Shown here: piece after piece, positions 25,176-33,415 of the stretch
Layout: every line of letters starts with the position of its first letter
Numbering within the stretch: the first letter of the stretch is position 1
DNA from: Flavivirga jejuensis
GTDB taxonomy: Bacteria > Bacteroidota > Bacteroidia > Flavobacteriales > Flavobacteriaceae
NCBI RefSeq assembly: GCF_030540765.1
Contig: NZ_JAUOEL010000006.1
Span: forward strand, 62,001-126,000
DNA length: 64,000 nt
Direction: 5' to 3'
Position numbers and translations under genes: made by a program
Notes under the pieces: generated by a model
Databases searched by the model: none
Seen by the model: the letters and a program-made list of their open reading frames with translations, nothing else
Told to the model about the DNA's origin: nothing

Positions 25176-26627
25176 TTAAAATTGAAAATAAATAAATGAT
25201 CTATCAATATCGTCATCATAAAACAACATTAACAAAAGTATCATCAAAGTGTATATAATAAATCTTACAAATTTTGACCTAAACTTAAATGGTGACCTCT
25301 CGTCTTTCTTTATTCTGTATTCATATAATATGAACAAAACAATTAAAATATAATAATCGATCATTCTATACCCCATAGGATGGTTATAAGACTCGTAGCA
25401 AAAATTAAACAGTATTCTTTTAATAAACACAAATGCCTCTAAAATAGAATCTGATCTAAAAAAGATCCAGGCAAATGTCACTATACAAAAAGTAAGCAAA
25501 ACGTTAAAGAGTTCATTTAAAGTCTTAAAAGGAGTGCTATCTCCTATATTAGTATAAGCATACATTTTATTTCGACCACTTAAAAAGGATGGAATAAACA
25601 TAAGGGCATGTATTAGCCCCCAAACTATAAACGTCCAATTGGCTCCATGCCAAAATCCACTAATTAAAAAAACAATAGTTATGTTTCTAAGAGATATCCA
25701 TTTACTTTGATAAGACCCTCCTAGCGGAATATATACATAGTATCGAAACCATGTAGATAAAGATATATGCCAACGCCTCCAGAATTCGGCCACGTTTCTT
25801 GAAAAATATGGAAACTTAAAGTTAGATGTTAACTCAATTCCAAATAATTTAGCAGTACCAATGGCAATATCTGAATACCCACTAAAATCACCATATACTT
25901 GAAAACTAAATAATGTGACGCCTAAAATAAGAGTAGATGCAGGATATGAGGTGTAGTTAGCAAAAATATCATCTACTATTGGAGCCAAGGCATCAGCAAT
26001 AACAACTTTTTTAAATAGTCCCCATAATATTAGTTTTAGGCCACTAACAGATTGATCATAACTAAACACCCGCTTATTAGTGATTTGAGAAAGTAAATTC
26101 GAAGCCCTTTCAATAGGTCCAGCAACTAGCTGAGGAAAGAAACTTACAAAGGCAGCAAATGATAAATAATCTTTTGTTGGTTTAAGTTTTTTATAATAGA
26201 TATCAAAGGAATAAGACATCGTTTGAAACGTATAGAAAGAAATACCTACTGGAAGAATCACTTTTAATGTCCATGTACTTTTTATATTGTACCCAAACAT
26301 AGAAAACATATCTATCCATGAGTCTACAAAAAAATTATAGTATTTAAAAAAGCCTAAAAGACCTACGTTAAACACAACACTAACCCAAAGCCATAGTTTT
26401 CTTTTTGACTGTTTAGAATTGGAATCTATCAGTATTCCTACAAAATAGTCTACGGTAGTACTTAATATTATTAACGATAAAAATCGCCAATCCCACCAAG
26501 CATAAAAAACATAACTGGCTACAAGTAAAAGAATGTTCTGAATTTTAACATGCCTTTTAAAAAGAAACCAATAAAGTACAAAAACTATAAAAAGAAAAAT
26601 AAAGAACTCTAAAGAATTAAATACCAT
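25176..26627 (-). CDS. MBOAT family O-acyltransferase (second copy)
   Basis: A 483-residue polytopic membrane acyltransferase starting MVFNSLEFF, almost as in the copy at 1402. Signature motifs are EFWRRWHISLSTWFRYYVYI near residues 281-300 and GFWHGANWTF near 323. AlgI and DltB are the best known relatives. It is transcribed on the minus strand, away from the chromosome segment that follows, and is coupled to the SGNH gene. With the adenylation and carrier genes at 16.6-18.4 kb it would complete a second Dlt-like set, although O-acetylation independent of them is equally possible. Confidence 0.95.
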   Translation of the reverse strand: MVFNSLEFFIFLFIVFVLYWFLFKRHVKIQNILLLVASYVFYAWWDWRFLSLIILSTTVDYFVGILIDSNSKQSKRKLWLWVSVVFNVGLLGFFKYYNFFVDSWIDMFSMFGYNIKSTWTLKVILPVGISFYTFQTMSYSFDIYYKKLKPTKDYLSFAAFVSFFPQLVAGPIERASNLLSQITNKRVFSYDQSVSGLKLILWGLFKKVVIADALAPIVDDIFANYTSYPASTLILGVTLFSFQVYGDFSGYSDIAIGTAKLFGIELTSNFKFPYFSRNVAEFWRRWHISLSTWFRYYVYIPLGGSYQSKWISLRNITIVFLISGFWHGANWTFIVWGLIHALMFIPSFLSGRNKMYAYTNIGDSTPFKTLNELFNVLLTFCIVTFAWIFFRSDSILEAFVFIKRILFNFCYESYNHPMGYRMIDYYILIVLFILYEYRIKKDERSPFKFRSKFVRFIIYTLMILLLMLFYDDDIDRSFIYFQF

Positions 26628-26824
26628 GCATTAGCCAGTTAAAATATATCGAACAATGAAATTGTTTATAAATATCATACAACCCATCTGAAACTTCAAA
26701 ATTATTCTTTGAATTACTTGATTTATATACAAGTAACACAAAAACAAGATTAGCAAGCTATTAATTAAGTTAATATACCGAAATAATTAATCAAATAATA
26801 TATAACTAAACCACTCCTATGCCT

Positions 26825-26868
26825 AAAAACCTGCTTCATGAAATACTAAAAGAAAAAGAATACATACT
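26825..26868. repeat. Degenerate dispersed repeat, copy 2 (partial)
   Basis: This stretch, with CCTGCTTCATGAAATAC and AAAAGAAAAAGAAT, matches 43151-43194 at most positions. It appears to be a truncated member of the same repeat family as 12231-12319. Confidence 0.5.
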
Positions 26869-26981
26869 TACTATCAAGTAATTTCATTCTATTTAAAACT
26901 CAAAGAGCGAATTATACAGTCTTTAACATAAAAGAAGTTATTATAAACCCCTTGACTGTTTCTGTTGCGAAAAATGTTAAT

Positions 26982-27013
26982 ATAAAAAAGCCCTTCAAAA
27001 AGGGCTTTTTTAT
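26982..27013. terminator. Intrinsic terminator of AsnC-type regulator gene
   Basis: A 14-base stem (GCCCTT with AAGGGC, extended by an A-run against a T-run) encloses the 4-base loop CAAA. It lies 26 bases after the stop codon of the minus-strand regulator gene and is symmetrical enough to act in both directions. Confidence 0.88.
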
Positions 27014-27038
27014 ATTATACAGTAAGAATTAATACAAT

Positions 27039-27518
27039 TTACATATTTTTAAAAATAGAATGCATCAATCGCTTTTTATCATTTATGCTTTCTTCCAAAG
27101 ATATCATTGTTTCAGTTCTATATACACCTTCTATAGCATCTAATAGAAAAATAACTTCTTTAGCATGTTCTGTACTTTTAGCTCTAATTTTACAGAAAAT
27201 ATTAAATTTCCCTGTAGTAATATGTGCAACAGTGACATATGCAATTTCATTAATGCGTTCTAAAACAAACTTAGTTTGAGACGTATTATTTAAATACACA
27301 CCAACGTATGCAATAAATGAATAACCAAGTTTTTTATAATCTAACATTAATGAAGAACCTTTAATGATTCCAGATTCTTCCATTTTTTTAACACGAACAT
27401 GTACTGTTCCCGCAGAAATTAATAATTTTTTTGCTATGTCTGTAAACGGTATTCTTGTGTTATCAATTAACATATCAAGAATTTGATGGTCAATTTCGTC
27501 TAATTTTATTTTACCCAT
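27039..27518 (-). CDS. Lrp/AsnC family transcriptional regulator
   Basis: A 159-residue regulator. The N-terminal winged helix-turn-helix has LDEIDHQILDMLIDNTRIPF, then DIAKKLLISAGTVHVRVKKM (about residues 25-44). The C-terminal RAM ligand-binding domain follows, with VYLNNTSQTKFVLERI and the TGKFNIFCKI strand. The family senses amino acids or related metabolites and often regulates its own gene. A 16-bp perfect palindrome lies 48 bases upstream of the start, just before a -7-like box, and is a likely operator. It is a single gene with its own terminator. Confidence 0.95.
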   Translation of the reverse strand: MGKIKLDEIDHQILDMLIDNTRIPFTDIAKKLLISAGTVHVRVKKMEESGIIKGSSLMLDYKKLGYSFIAYVGVYLNNTSQTKFVLERINEIAYVTVAHITTGKFNIFCKIRAKSTEHAKEVIFLLDAIEGVYRTETMISLEESINDKKRLMHSIFKNM

Positions 27519-27542
27519 AATTAGTTATTCTTAAATAAAGAT

Positions 27543-27581
27543 CAAAATTAATACATTTTCATTAATAATTACGCGTAATTA
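27543..27581 (-). promoter_or_regulatory. AsnC-type gene promoter with palindromic operator
   Basis: On the minus strand the -7-like box TAATTTTG is at 27550-27543. The perfect 16-bp palindrome TAATTACGCGTAATTA at 27566-27581 covers the position expected for the -33 element. This is a plausible autoregulatory site for the Lrp/AsnC protein. It also lies just past the end of the upstream peptidase gene. Confidence 0.55.
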
Positions 27582-27588
27582 GTATGTT

Positions 27589-28743
27589 TTATTTCGATAA
27601 TAATAAGATCTTCTCGTGATTTATTATTACGAAAACGTTTTCGTAACTTGTTTTCACTAATTGATTATTAACTCCGAAGACCTCAAAACCATTGGCATTG
27701 ATTTCTTTATGCCCGTAAAAATCACTTAAATTTTCAATTTTTTCAACCTTTGGAATTAATTCTATCTTATTATCAATCAATTTTTCTTGAAATTGAATTG
27801 CTATATCATTAATTTTTTCATCCGAATTACCCTCCCTGGCATTTCTTATTATAACATCAAAAAAACGCTTTTCATTTTCTGGAATTTTAAAATAGGATTT
27901 ATAATTACTCCCCGTTATAATAGTATTAGAAATATAATTTAATGATGAGATATAAGATATATAGATGAGTTCACGTGTTACTTCACGTTCATAATCATTC
28001 TCATAATGACCAGCTTCAAACAGAATTGTGGGTATATTTTCATTTTGAAAAGTATCACCAACACAATTTAAATTAAAAGCATCATCATACACTCCTACTT
28101 GATTAGGAATAATCTTTTGCAAAGTGTCATTCATAACACCAATAACCTCCATAGCAATCTTCCTGTTAGGCGTTATAGTACAAGCATCATCTTGAGCAGG
28201 TGCTAAAAACGATACCGTAGCAGATTTATTAGTATTTCCAGCGCTAAAAATAGTCCGTTGCCCATGTAAGTTATAACAAAAATGAGGTTTAAATGACTTA
28301 AAAAGGGCTCTTAAAACCTGACTTTCTGGTTGCGATAAATTTTGAGCGTCTCGATTTAAATCAACATGATTAGCATTTATTCTTGTATAAGCTTGAGCAC
28401 CATCTGGGTTTAGTATAGGTATTATATATAAGGTACAGGCTTCTAAAAGGCTTTTAAAAGTTGAAGATTCATTTAAAAAAGTATTTAATAGGTCAAATAG
28501 TGCTTTAGTCGTGGTAGATTCGTTACCATGCATCTGCGACCACATTAAAATTCGTTTATTTCCTTCACCAATTTTTAATCCATAAATAGAGTTGTTTAAA
28601 ACCGATTTGCCAATAACGTCTACCGTTACATGGTTGGCTAAATTATTTAAAAGAGGCTCTATGTGTTTATTCGTTATATAACGATGAAATAAGTTCGTTT
28701 CCTTGTGTTTTAAAAACAATGATTTTATTTCTTCTACTTGCAT
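27589..28743 (-). CDS. M14 family zinc carboxypeptidase-like protein
   Basis: A 384-residue protein from ATG 28743. A TTG at 28764 in frame is excluded because it lies inside the -7 box. M14 zinc ligands are seen: HxxE as MHGNEST (His72, Glu75) and a later His in YNLHGQRT. The substrate-site HVDLNRD sequence and a likely catalytic Glu in ILFEAGHYEND are also present. There is no signal peptide, so it is probably cytoplasmic. In flavobacteria this gene often lies beside an AsnC-type regulator. It may trim peptides or amidated amino acids; the substrate is not evident. Confidence 0.88.
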   Translation of the reverse strand: MQVEEIKSLFLKHKETNLFHRYITNKHIEPLLNNLANHVTVDVIGKSVLNNSIYGLKIGEGNKRILMWSQMHGNESTTTKALFDLLNTFLNESSTFKSLLEACTLYIIPILNPDGAQAYTRINANHVDLNRDAQNLSQPESQVLRALFKSFKPHFCYNLHGQRTIFSAGNTNKSATVSFLAPAQDDACTITPNRKIAMEVIGVMNDTLQKIIPNQVGVYDDAFNLNCVGDTFQNENIPTILFEAGHYENDYEREVTRELIYISYISSLNYISNTIITGSNYKSYFKIPENEKRFFDVIIRNAREGNSDEKINDIAIQFQEKLIDNKIELIPKVEKIENLSDFYGHKEINANGFEVFGVNNQLVKTSYENVFVIINHEKILLLSK

Positions 28744-28761
28744 ACTATGGTTTTTAAGTGA

Positions 28762-28769
28762 CAAATGTA
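28762..28769 (-). promoter_or_regulatory. Promoter -7 box of M14 peptidase gene
   Basis: TACATTTG on the minus strand matches TAnnTTTG and is preceded by several TTG triplets, the best about 16 bases upstream. It lies 18 bases before ATG 28743 and therefore fixes that start against a TTG inside the box. Confidence 0.55.
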
Positions 28770-29007
28770 AACAATTAACAATTTACAATTGTGAACACAG
28801 AAACAATCAGAAATGTTTACAGATTTATACAATAAAAGAAGTGTTTTAAGTGAGTTGTTTACTAAATATACTTAAAAAACTTTAATTATATTATTTAACA
28901 CTTAAACACCTATAAATTAGTATAATAAAGTACTTTATATGAAGTTAAAGTTTGTGTTTTATTACACTAATATACAATAAAACACTGTTTTCAATAGTTA
29001 TATTGTT

Positions 29008-29015
29008 ACATTTGT
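29008..29015 (+). promoter_or_regulatory. Promoter -7 box of XRE regulator gene
   Basis: TACATTTG lies 27 bases before ATG 29043. It sits in the 299-base gap to the divergent peptidase gene, which otherwise contains only AT-rich sequence. Confidence 0.5.
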
Positions 29016-29042
29016 AAAACTATTAATTTTAAACTGTTTACA

Positions 29043-29441
29043 ATGGTAAACATTGAAGATTTTGTAATTCGACTGCAGAAAGTAATGGATCACTATGGGG
29101 AATCTGCATCCTCCTTTGCGGAAAAAATTGGCGTACAACGCTCTAGTATATCCCATATCTTATCTGGCAGAAATAAACCTAGCTTAGACTTTATCTTAAA
29201 AATCCTTTATGCTTTCCCTAAGGTAGATTTGTATTGGCTACTAAATGGTAAGGGAGAATTTTTATCGAAAAGTAAACCAGAAGAGATTAAAGAGATTAAG
29301 CAAAAAATAGATCCAAGCTCTTTTAATAAAGAATTACCATTTAATGAAGAATTGCCATTTGATATATCTAACGATAAAAAGACTATTGAACGTATTGTTA
29401 TTTTTTATTCTGACGGAAGTTTCAAAAATTACCAGAACTAG
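29043..29441 (+). CDS. XRE family helix-turn-helix regulator
   Basis: A 132-residue protein. Residues about 8-65 form a Cro/C1-type HTH domain: RLQKVMDHYGESASSFAEKI, then IGVQRSSISHILSGRNKPSL as recognition helix and turn, and LYWLLNGKGEFL as its end. The C-terminal half is short, charged and Lys/Glu rich, without a known sensor domain. It is common in flavobacterial chromosomes and is not obviously phage-borne. Target genes are unknown; the gap to the divergent peptidase gene would be the first place to look for its site. Confidence 0.88.
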   Translation: MVNIEDFVIRLQKVMDHYGESASSFAEKIGVQRSSISHILSGRNKPSLDFILKILYAFPKVDLYWLLNGKGEFLSKSKPEEIKEIKQKIDPSSFNKELPFNEELPFDISNDKKTIERIVIFYSDGSFKNYQN

Positions 29442-29478
29442 TAGTATTCTTTAGTAAATTTGCGCCTAAATATATACT

Positions 29479-29847
29479 ATGAAATTTCTATTACTAATTC
29501 TACTATTAAGCTTTGTTAGTTGTTATGAAACTGCTCGTGATTGTAAAGATTATAAAACAGGTGAGTTTTATAGCGAAGTAATAATTAATGACGAATTATT
29601 TAAATCTAAATTTAAGCGCTCGGAAGCTTTACAGGTCGAAACTTATAATAATAAGATAGATTCGTCTCAGTTACGCTGGATCAACAATTGTGAAGTTATA
29701 TTTAAAACAATTAAGCCTAAGAACATGGCAGAACGAAAAGATATTCATTTAAAAATTTTAACCACAACAGATTCTTCATATACTTTCGAATATTCTTATG
29801 TAGGAGAAACAAAAAAACAAAAGGGTATTGCTTATAAAATTAAATAA
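29479..29847 (+). CDS. Small lipoprotein of unknown function
   Basis: A 122-residue protein with a lipoprotein signal peptide (MKFLLLILLLSFVSC, Cys15). The mature part contains CKDYKTGEFY, RWINNCEVIF and a final FEYSYVGETKKQKGIAYKIK, consistent with a small beta-rich periplasmic domain with two Cys. A TAAATTTG box at 29455-29462 is well placed as promoter. Similar short lipoproteins are common in Flavobacteriaceae; I know no proven function. It converges with the next gene, 3 bases away. Confidence 0.75.
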   Translation: MKFLLLILLLSFVSCYETARDCKDYKTGEFYSEVIINDELFKSKFKRSEALQVETYNNKIDSSQLRWINNCEVIFKTIKPKNMAERKDIHLKILTTTDSSYTFEYSYVGETKKQKGIAYKIK

Positions 29848-29850
29848 GTA

Positions 29851-30351
29851 TCAATCAAATGGATATAAGAATGACTCAACCAATTTGAATTTAAGTTGTT
29901 TTTCTTCTGTTATTTCATAAGTCAAAAAGATTTCTCCCCAATATTCACCATCCGAAAAATCAGCAATTATCCATTTATGATTTAATGTCTTTACTGTATT
30001 AATTAACATTTTTCTACCTGTACTCGCTGCATAAGGCACTATAGGGTGATCTCCTTTAACTTCATTTAATTTGTAAAGCTCATCTTTTATAAAAGGAATT
30101 AGTTCAGATACATCGTAGCCATCATTTTCAAAATAACTAATAGCATCTTCGTTTCTATATAAATTAAAATGTGAAAGCTCTAAAACATCATCCTGCAAAA
30201 CGGCCACCGAATCTTTGTACTTTTCTAAGGTGTCTTTTTGAGATATTAACTTGCCATTAAGATCTTCAAATATCCGTTTTGAATTCACATATTGAAATAA
30301 AACTAGTAATGCCGCAAAAACGAACAAATACATAAAAATTCTTTGTTTCAT
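29851..30351 (-). CDS. Membrane-anchored coiled-coil protein, unknown function
   Basis: A 166-residue protein with an N-terminal membrane helix (about residues 5-22), a short heptad-like region (about 28-60, LNGKLISQKDTLEKYKDSVA) and a compact C-terminal domain with IIADFSDGEYWGEIFLTYEI. The C-terminal part probably lies outside the cytoplasm. I do not recognise a characterised family. The gap upstream holds repeat hairpins. Confidence 0.7.
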   Translation of the reverse strand: MKQRIFMYLFVFAALLVLFQYVNSKRIFEDLNGKLISQKDTLEKYKDSVAVLQDDVLELSHFNLYRNEDAISYFENDGYDVSELIPFIKDELYKLNEVKGDHPIVPYAASTGRKMLINTVKTLNHKWIIADFSDGEYWGEIFLTYEITEEKQLKFKLVESFLYPFD

Positions 30352-30555
30352 AAACTTTAATTTAAAAATTCTCCGACCCTTATAGGGCGGGTTTCTAATT
30401 CACTTCTCCTTCGGAGAGGCCAAAACTACATTTTTCGGCAGTTCTTGGTGGGGTAAAATACAAAATTTTCGATTTTTGACCCAGAGGTCAAAATAAAACT
30501 AACGAAATACTCCTGTGGATTACCTCAGATAATCGGTTTCAAGAAATTTTTTATT
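30352..30555. repeat. Intergenic stretch with repeat-type hairpins
   Basis: This 204-base gap between two minus-strand genes holds CCCTTATAGGG (near 30377) and the hairpin CTCCTTCGGAG near 30406-30416, forms often seen in dispersed intergenic repeats of flavobacteria. No gene was found. Confidence 0.4.
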
Positions 30556-31317
30556 TTAAATTGTTATTTCTAAACCATCATAAGCTAAAAAAACATGTTC
30601 TGGCAATGTTTTCTCTACCTCCTCATGAAATCCAAGTAAATGACTTATATGAGTTAAGTAGGCTGTTTCGGGTTTTACTTTATCAATAAACTGTAATGCT
30701 TCTTCTAAATTAAAATGCGAACGATGCGGAGCTATTCTTAAAGCATTAATCACCAAAACTTTGACACCTTTTATTTTTTTTATCTCTTTATCAGAAACGG
30801 TTTTCATATCTGTTAAATACGCAAAATTATTAAATCTATATCCAAAAACCTGTAAGGTATCATGTAAACCTTTTACAGGTATTACTTCTAAGTTTTTTAA
30901 TTTAAATGGTTTGTTTTTTACTCGATTACTAATAACCGTTGGTGCTCCTGGGTATTTATTTTTAGTAGCAAAAATATAATCAAATCGCTTCCGTAAAGAT
31001 TTCAATACGCGTTTGTGTGCATAAATAGAAATATCACCTTGTTTAAAATAAAACGGTCTAATGTCGTCCAATCCCAATACATGATCAGAATGTTCATGAG
31101 TAAAAACAATACCGTTAATAGTATCACATTTAGCTCTTAACATTTGATATCTAAAATCTGGACCACAATCTATAACGTATTTATAATCATCCCATGCTAC
31201 TAAAACAGAAACACGTAATCTCTTATCTTTTAAATCTGTACTTAAACAGACAGGATGTTTACTTCCAATTATTGGAATTCCTTGTGATGTTCCTGTTCCG
31301 AGAAAAGTTATTTTCAA
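30556..31317 (-). CDS. PhnP-like metallo-beta-lactamase fold hydrolase
   Basis: A 253-residue MBL-fold enzyme. It begins MKITFLGTGTSQGIP, and the metal-binding HxHxDH motif is THEHSDH (His74, His76, Asp78, His79). Later metal ligands are likely in YLTDMK and YLTHISHLLGFHEEV. Overall layout fits PhnP-type phosphodiesterases, which open cyclic phosphates or act on phosphoesters. No phn genes are nearby, so the substrate is unknown. It is divergent from the gene at 31412. Confidence 0.88.
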   Translation of the reverse strand: MKITFLGTGTSQGIPIIGSKHPVCLSTDLKDKRLRVSVLVAWDDYKYVIDCGPDFRYQMLRAKCDTINGIVFTHEHSDHVLGLDDIRPFYFKQGDISIYAHKRVLKSLRKRFDYIFATKNKYPGAPTVISNRVKNKPFKLKNLEVIPVKGLHDTLQVFGYRFNNFAYLTDMKTVSDKEIKKIKGVKVLVINALRIAPHRSHFNLEEALQFIDKVKPETAYLTHISHLLGFHEEVEKTLPEHVFLAYDGLEITI

Positions 31318-31353
31318 TGATATTAAGTTTTACACAAAAATAGCGTTATTTTT

Positions 31354-31382
31354 TTGTTTGCTATACATATTTGATACCTTTG
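31354..31382 (+). promoter_or_regulatory. Promoter of conserved gene at 31412
   Basis: TTG (31354-31356), an 18-base spacer and TACCTTTG (31375-31382) match the Bacteroidota promoter. It ends 29 bases before ATG 31412. An in-frame upstream start at 31358 falls within this promoter and can be dismissed. Confidence 0.62.
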
Positions 31383-31411
31383 TAACTATAGAAACTAACC
31401 AGTTTGATAAT

Positions 31412-32869
31412 ATGGAAATAACCATAAAAGGTGATAAAGAATTTGCGGATATTCCTTCGTTAAAAACAAAAGCACTTCGTATTAATTTGAATGAAAATAT
31501 TTACGGAACTTTTGCTGAAATTGGAGCGGGGCAAGAAACCTGTCGTCAATTTTTTAGAGCTGGAGGTGCCTCAGGTACTATTGCGAAAGCAATGTCTGCT
31601 TACGATAAGAATTTTAGTGATGCTGTTTATGGCGCTGAAGAAGATGGAAGATACGTTACAGAAGCTCGCTTAAGAAAGATGCTTACTCACGAAATGCAGC
31701 TCATGGAAACAAGGCTAACTCGTGAAACACATCCGAATAAAATATTCTTCACATATGCCAATACTGTTGCCACAATAGATTTTGCAAAACAATTTAAAGG
31801 ACACGGATGGGTTGGTATTAAATATCAAATTGAAGCTACTGGAGACTATAATGAAATTATTTTGCATCTTAGATTTAAAGAAACGGATGCTCGATTACAA
31901 CAAGAAACACTTGGTGTATTAGGAACCAATCTTATTTATGGTGCCTTTTATAAACATAACGAACCAAAAAAATTACTACGTTATTTATACGATCATTTAG
32001 ATAAAGACCAATTAGAAATTGATACAATCAACTTTTCTGGGCCTGCGTTTAAAAATATTGATAACAGATTAATGAGTTTACAACTTGTTAAAAATGGTAT
32101 GACGGATGCGGTAGTATTTGGTCCAGACGGAACTAATGTGCTTCCTGCAAGAGTTTTTTATAAAAAAAACATATTAGCTTTACGTGGAAGCTTTAGACCT
32201 GTTACTAAGGTTAACATGGCTATGTATGAGAAATCATATGATATGTTTATAGAAGAAAACAAAGTTGATAAAGATAAAACTGTAGTCGTTTTTGAAATTA
32301 CATTATCCAATTTAAGGGCTGAGGGAGAAATTGATGAACAAGATTTTATAGATAGAGCAGATTTATTATGCTCATTGGGGCAATCTGTGATGATTTCTAA
32401 CTTTCAAGAATATTTTAAAGTTGTTGAGTATTTCTCAAACTATACAAAAGCTAGAATGGGATTAGCTATGGGGGTTAGTAATTTGGTTGATATTTTTGAT
32501 GAAAAATACTACCGTCATATAAGTGGTGGCATTCTTGAAGCATTTGGTAAATTATTTTTCAAAGATTTAAAAGTTTACCTATACCCGATGTTAGATGAGA
32601 ACGGAGAATTAATTACTAGTGAAAACTTAAAAGTATACCCACGTATGAAAGAATTGTATAAATTCTTTAAATACAACGGAAAAGTGATTGATATTGAAGG
32701 TTACGACACGACTATCATGAATATTTTCTCTCGTGAAATTTTACGTATGATAACTGATGGTGAACGTGGCTGGGAAGATATGGTACCAGAAGGCACTGCA
32801 GATTTAATTAAGGATTATCGTTTGTTTGGTTACACTAGAAAACCTTTAACCTTAACTAAACGTAAATAG
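31412..32869 (+). CDS. Conserved Bacteroidota protein of unknown function
   Basis: A 485-residue soluble protein that is evidently highly conserved in style (for example YGTFAEIGAGQETCRQFFRA, ETLGVLGTNLIYGAF, SGGILEAFGKLFFKDL). I recognise it as a protein widespread in Bacteroidota, often given unrelated names in databases (nicotinate-nucleotide adenylyltransferase or TonB-related), but I see neither a nucleotidyltransferase HxGH motif nor a receptor signature. There is no signal peptide or membrane helix. Start at ATG 31412 is fixed by the promoter. It is a single gene followed by a strong terminator. Function unassigned. Confidence 0.85.
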   Translation: MEITIKGDKEFADIPSLKTKALRINLNENIYGTFAEIGAGQETCRQFFRAGGASGTIAKAMSAYDKNFSDAVYGAEEDGRYVTEARLRKMLTHEMQLMETRLTRETHPNKIFFTYANTVATIDFAKQFKGHGWVGIKYQIEATGDYNEIILHLRFKETDARLQQETLGVLGTNLIYGAFYKHNEPKKLLRYLYDHLDKDQLEIDTINFSGPAFKNIDNRLMSLQLVKNGMTDAVVFGPDGTNVLPARVFYKKNILALRGSFRPVTKVNMAMYEKSYDMFIEENKVDKDKTVVVFEITLSNLRAEGEIDEQDFIDRADLLCSLGQSVMISNFQEYFKVVEYFSNYTKARMGLAMGVSNLVDIFDEKYYRHISGGILEAFGKLFFKDLKVYLYPMLDENGELITSENLKVYPRMKELYKFFKYNGKVIDIEGYDTTIMNIFSREILRMITDGERGWEDMVPEGTADLIKDYRLFGYTRKPLTLTKRK

Positions 32870-32890
32870 AGATAACTTACACAATTTAAG

Positions 32891-32928
32891 TAAAAAAGCC
32901 TTCTTGAAAATTCAAGAAGGCTTTTTTA
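32891..32928. terminator. Bidirectional terminator
   Basis: Long hairpin with arms around GCCTTCTTGAA and TTCAAGAAGGC, a 2-base loop, and A- and T-runs on both sides. It lies between convergent genes ending at 32869 (+) and 32929 (-) and ends directly at the bcp stop codon. Confidence 0.9.
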
Positions 32929-33381
32929 TTATTCCAATATCTGAGCGGCATGGTCTTTAGTTTTCACCTTGTCGATCACACGCTCAACAATACCTTTTTC
33001 ATTAATAATAAATGTTTTTCTATGGATGCCATCAAACTCTCTACCCATAAACTTTTTTGGACCCCAAACTCCAAAAGCATCAATAACAGTTTTATCTACA
33101 TCTGCTAATAAAGGAAAAGGGAAATCGAATTTTTTCTTAAAATTTAATTGCTTCCTTTCAGTATCTGCACTTACACCTAATAATTTATACCCTTCTGCTT
33201 TTAAGATTTCATAATTATCTCTCAAATTACAAGCTTCAACGGTGCAACCTGGAGTATTCGCTCTTGGGTAGAAAAATACAATGAGCTTTTCCCCTTTATA
33301 ATCACTTAAAGTAATAGTATTTCCTTGTTCATCATTGGTAGAGAAATTTGGAACCACATCACCTTGTTTTAATGTCTTCAT
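32929..33381 (-). CDS. bcp: Thioredoxin-dependent thiol peroxidase (Bcp/PrxQ)
   Basis: A 150-residue peroxiredoxin. The catalytic motif TPGCTVEAC carries the peroxidatic Cys46 and the resolving Cys51, the C-x4-C spacing of atypical 2-Cys Bcp/PrxQ enzymes. Other marks are FFYPRANTPGCT, the GVSAD strand end and a conserved GxxGPKKFMGREFDGI loop. It reduces hydroperoxides in the cytoplasm using thioredoxin. The gene is divergent from nth with only 34 bases between them; a minus-strand box TATTTTTG (33409-33402) may be its promoter. Confidence 0.95.
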   Translation of the reverse strand: MKTLKQGDVVPNFSTNDEQGNTITLSDYKGEKLIVFFYPRANTPGCTVEACNLRDNYEILKAEGYKLLGVSADTERKQLNFKKKFDFPFPLLADVDKTVIDAFGVWGPKKFMGREFDGIHRKTFIINEKGIVERVIDKVKTKDHAAQILE

Positions 33382-33394
33382 AGTACTAACTTTG
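33364..33394 (+). promoter_or_regulatory. Promoter of nth
   Basis: TTG (33364-33366), a 20-base spacer and TAACTTTG (33387-33394) make a near-ideal Bacteroidota promoter. It lies partly inside the 5' end of the divergent bcp gene and stops 21 bases before ATG 33416. Confidence 0.68.
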
Positions 33395-33415
33395 TTTTTA
33401 ACAAAAATACAACTT

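Larger units (their letters stand above)
26628..27038. other. Intergenic region at the right edge of the glycan locus
   Basis: A 411-base gap with no convincing gene. It holds a degenerate dispersed repeat (26825-26868) and the terminator at 26982-27013. It marks the change from polysaccharide genes to housekeeping genes. Confidence 0.5.
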
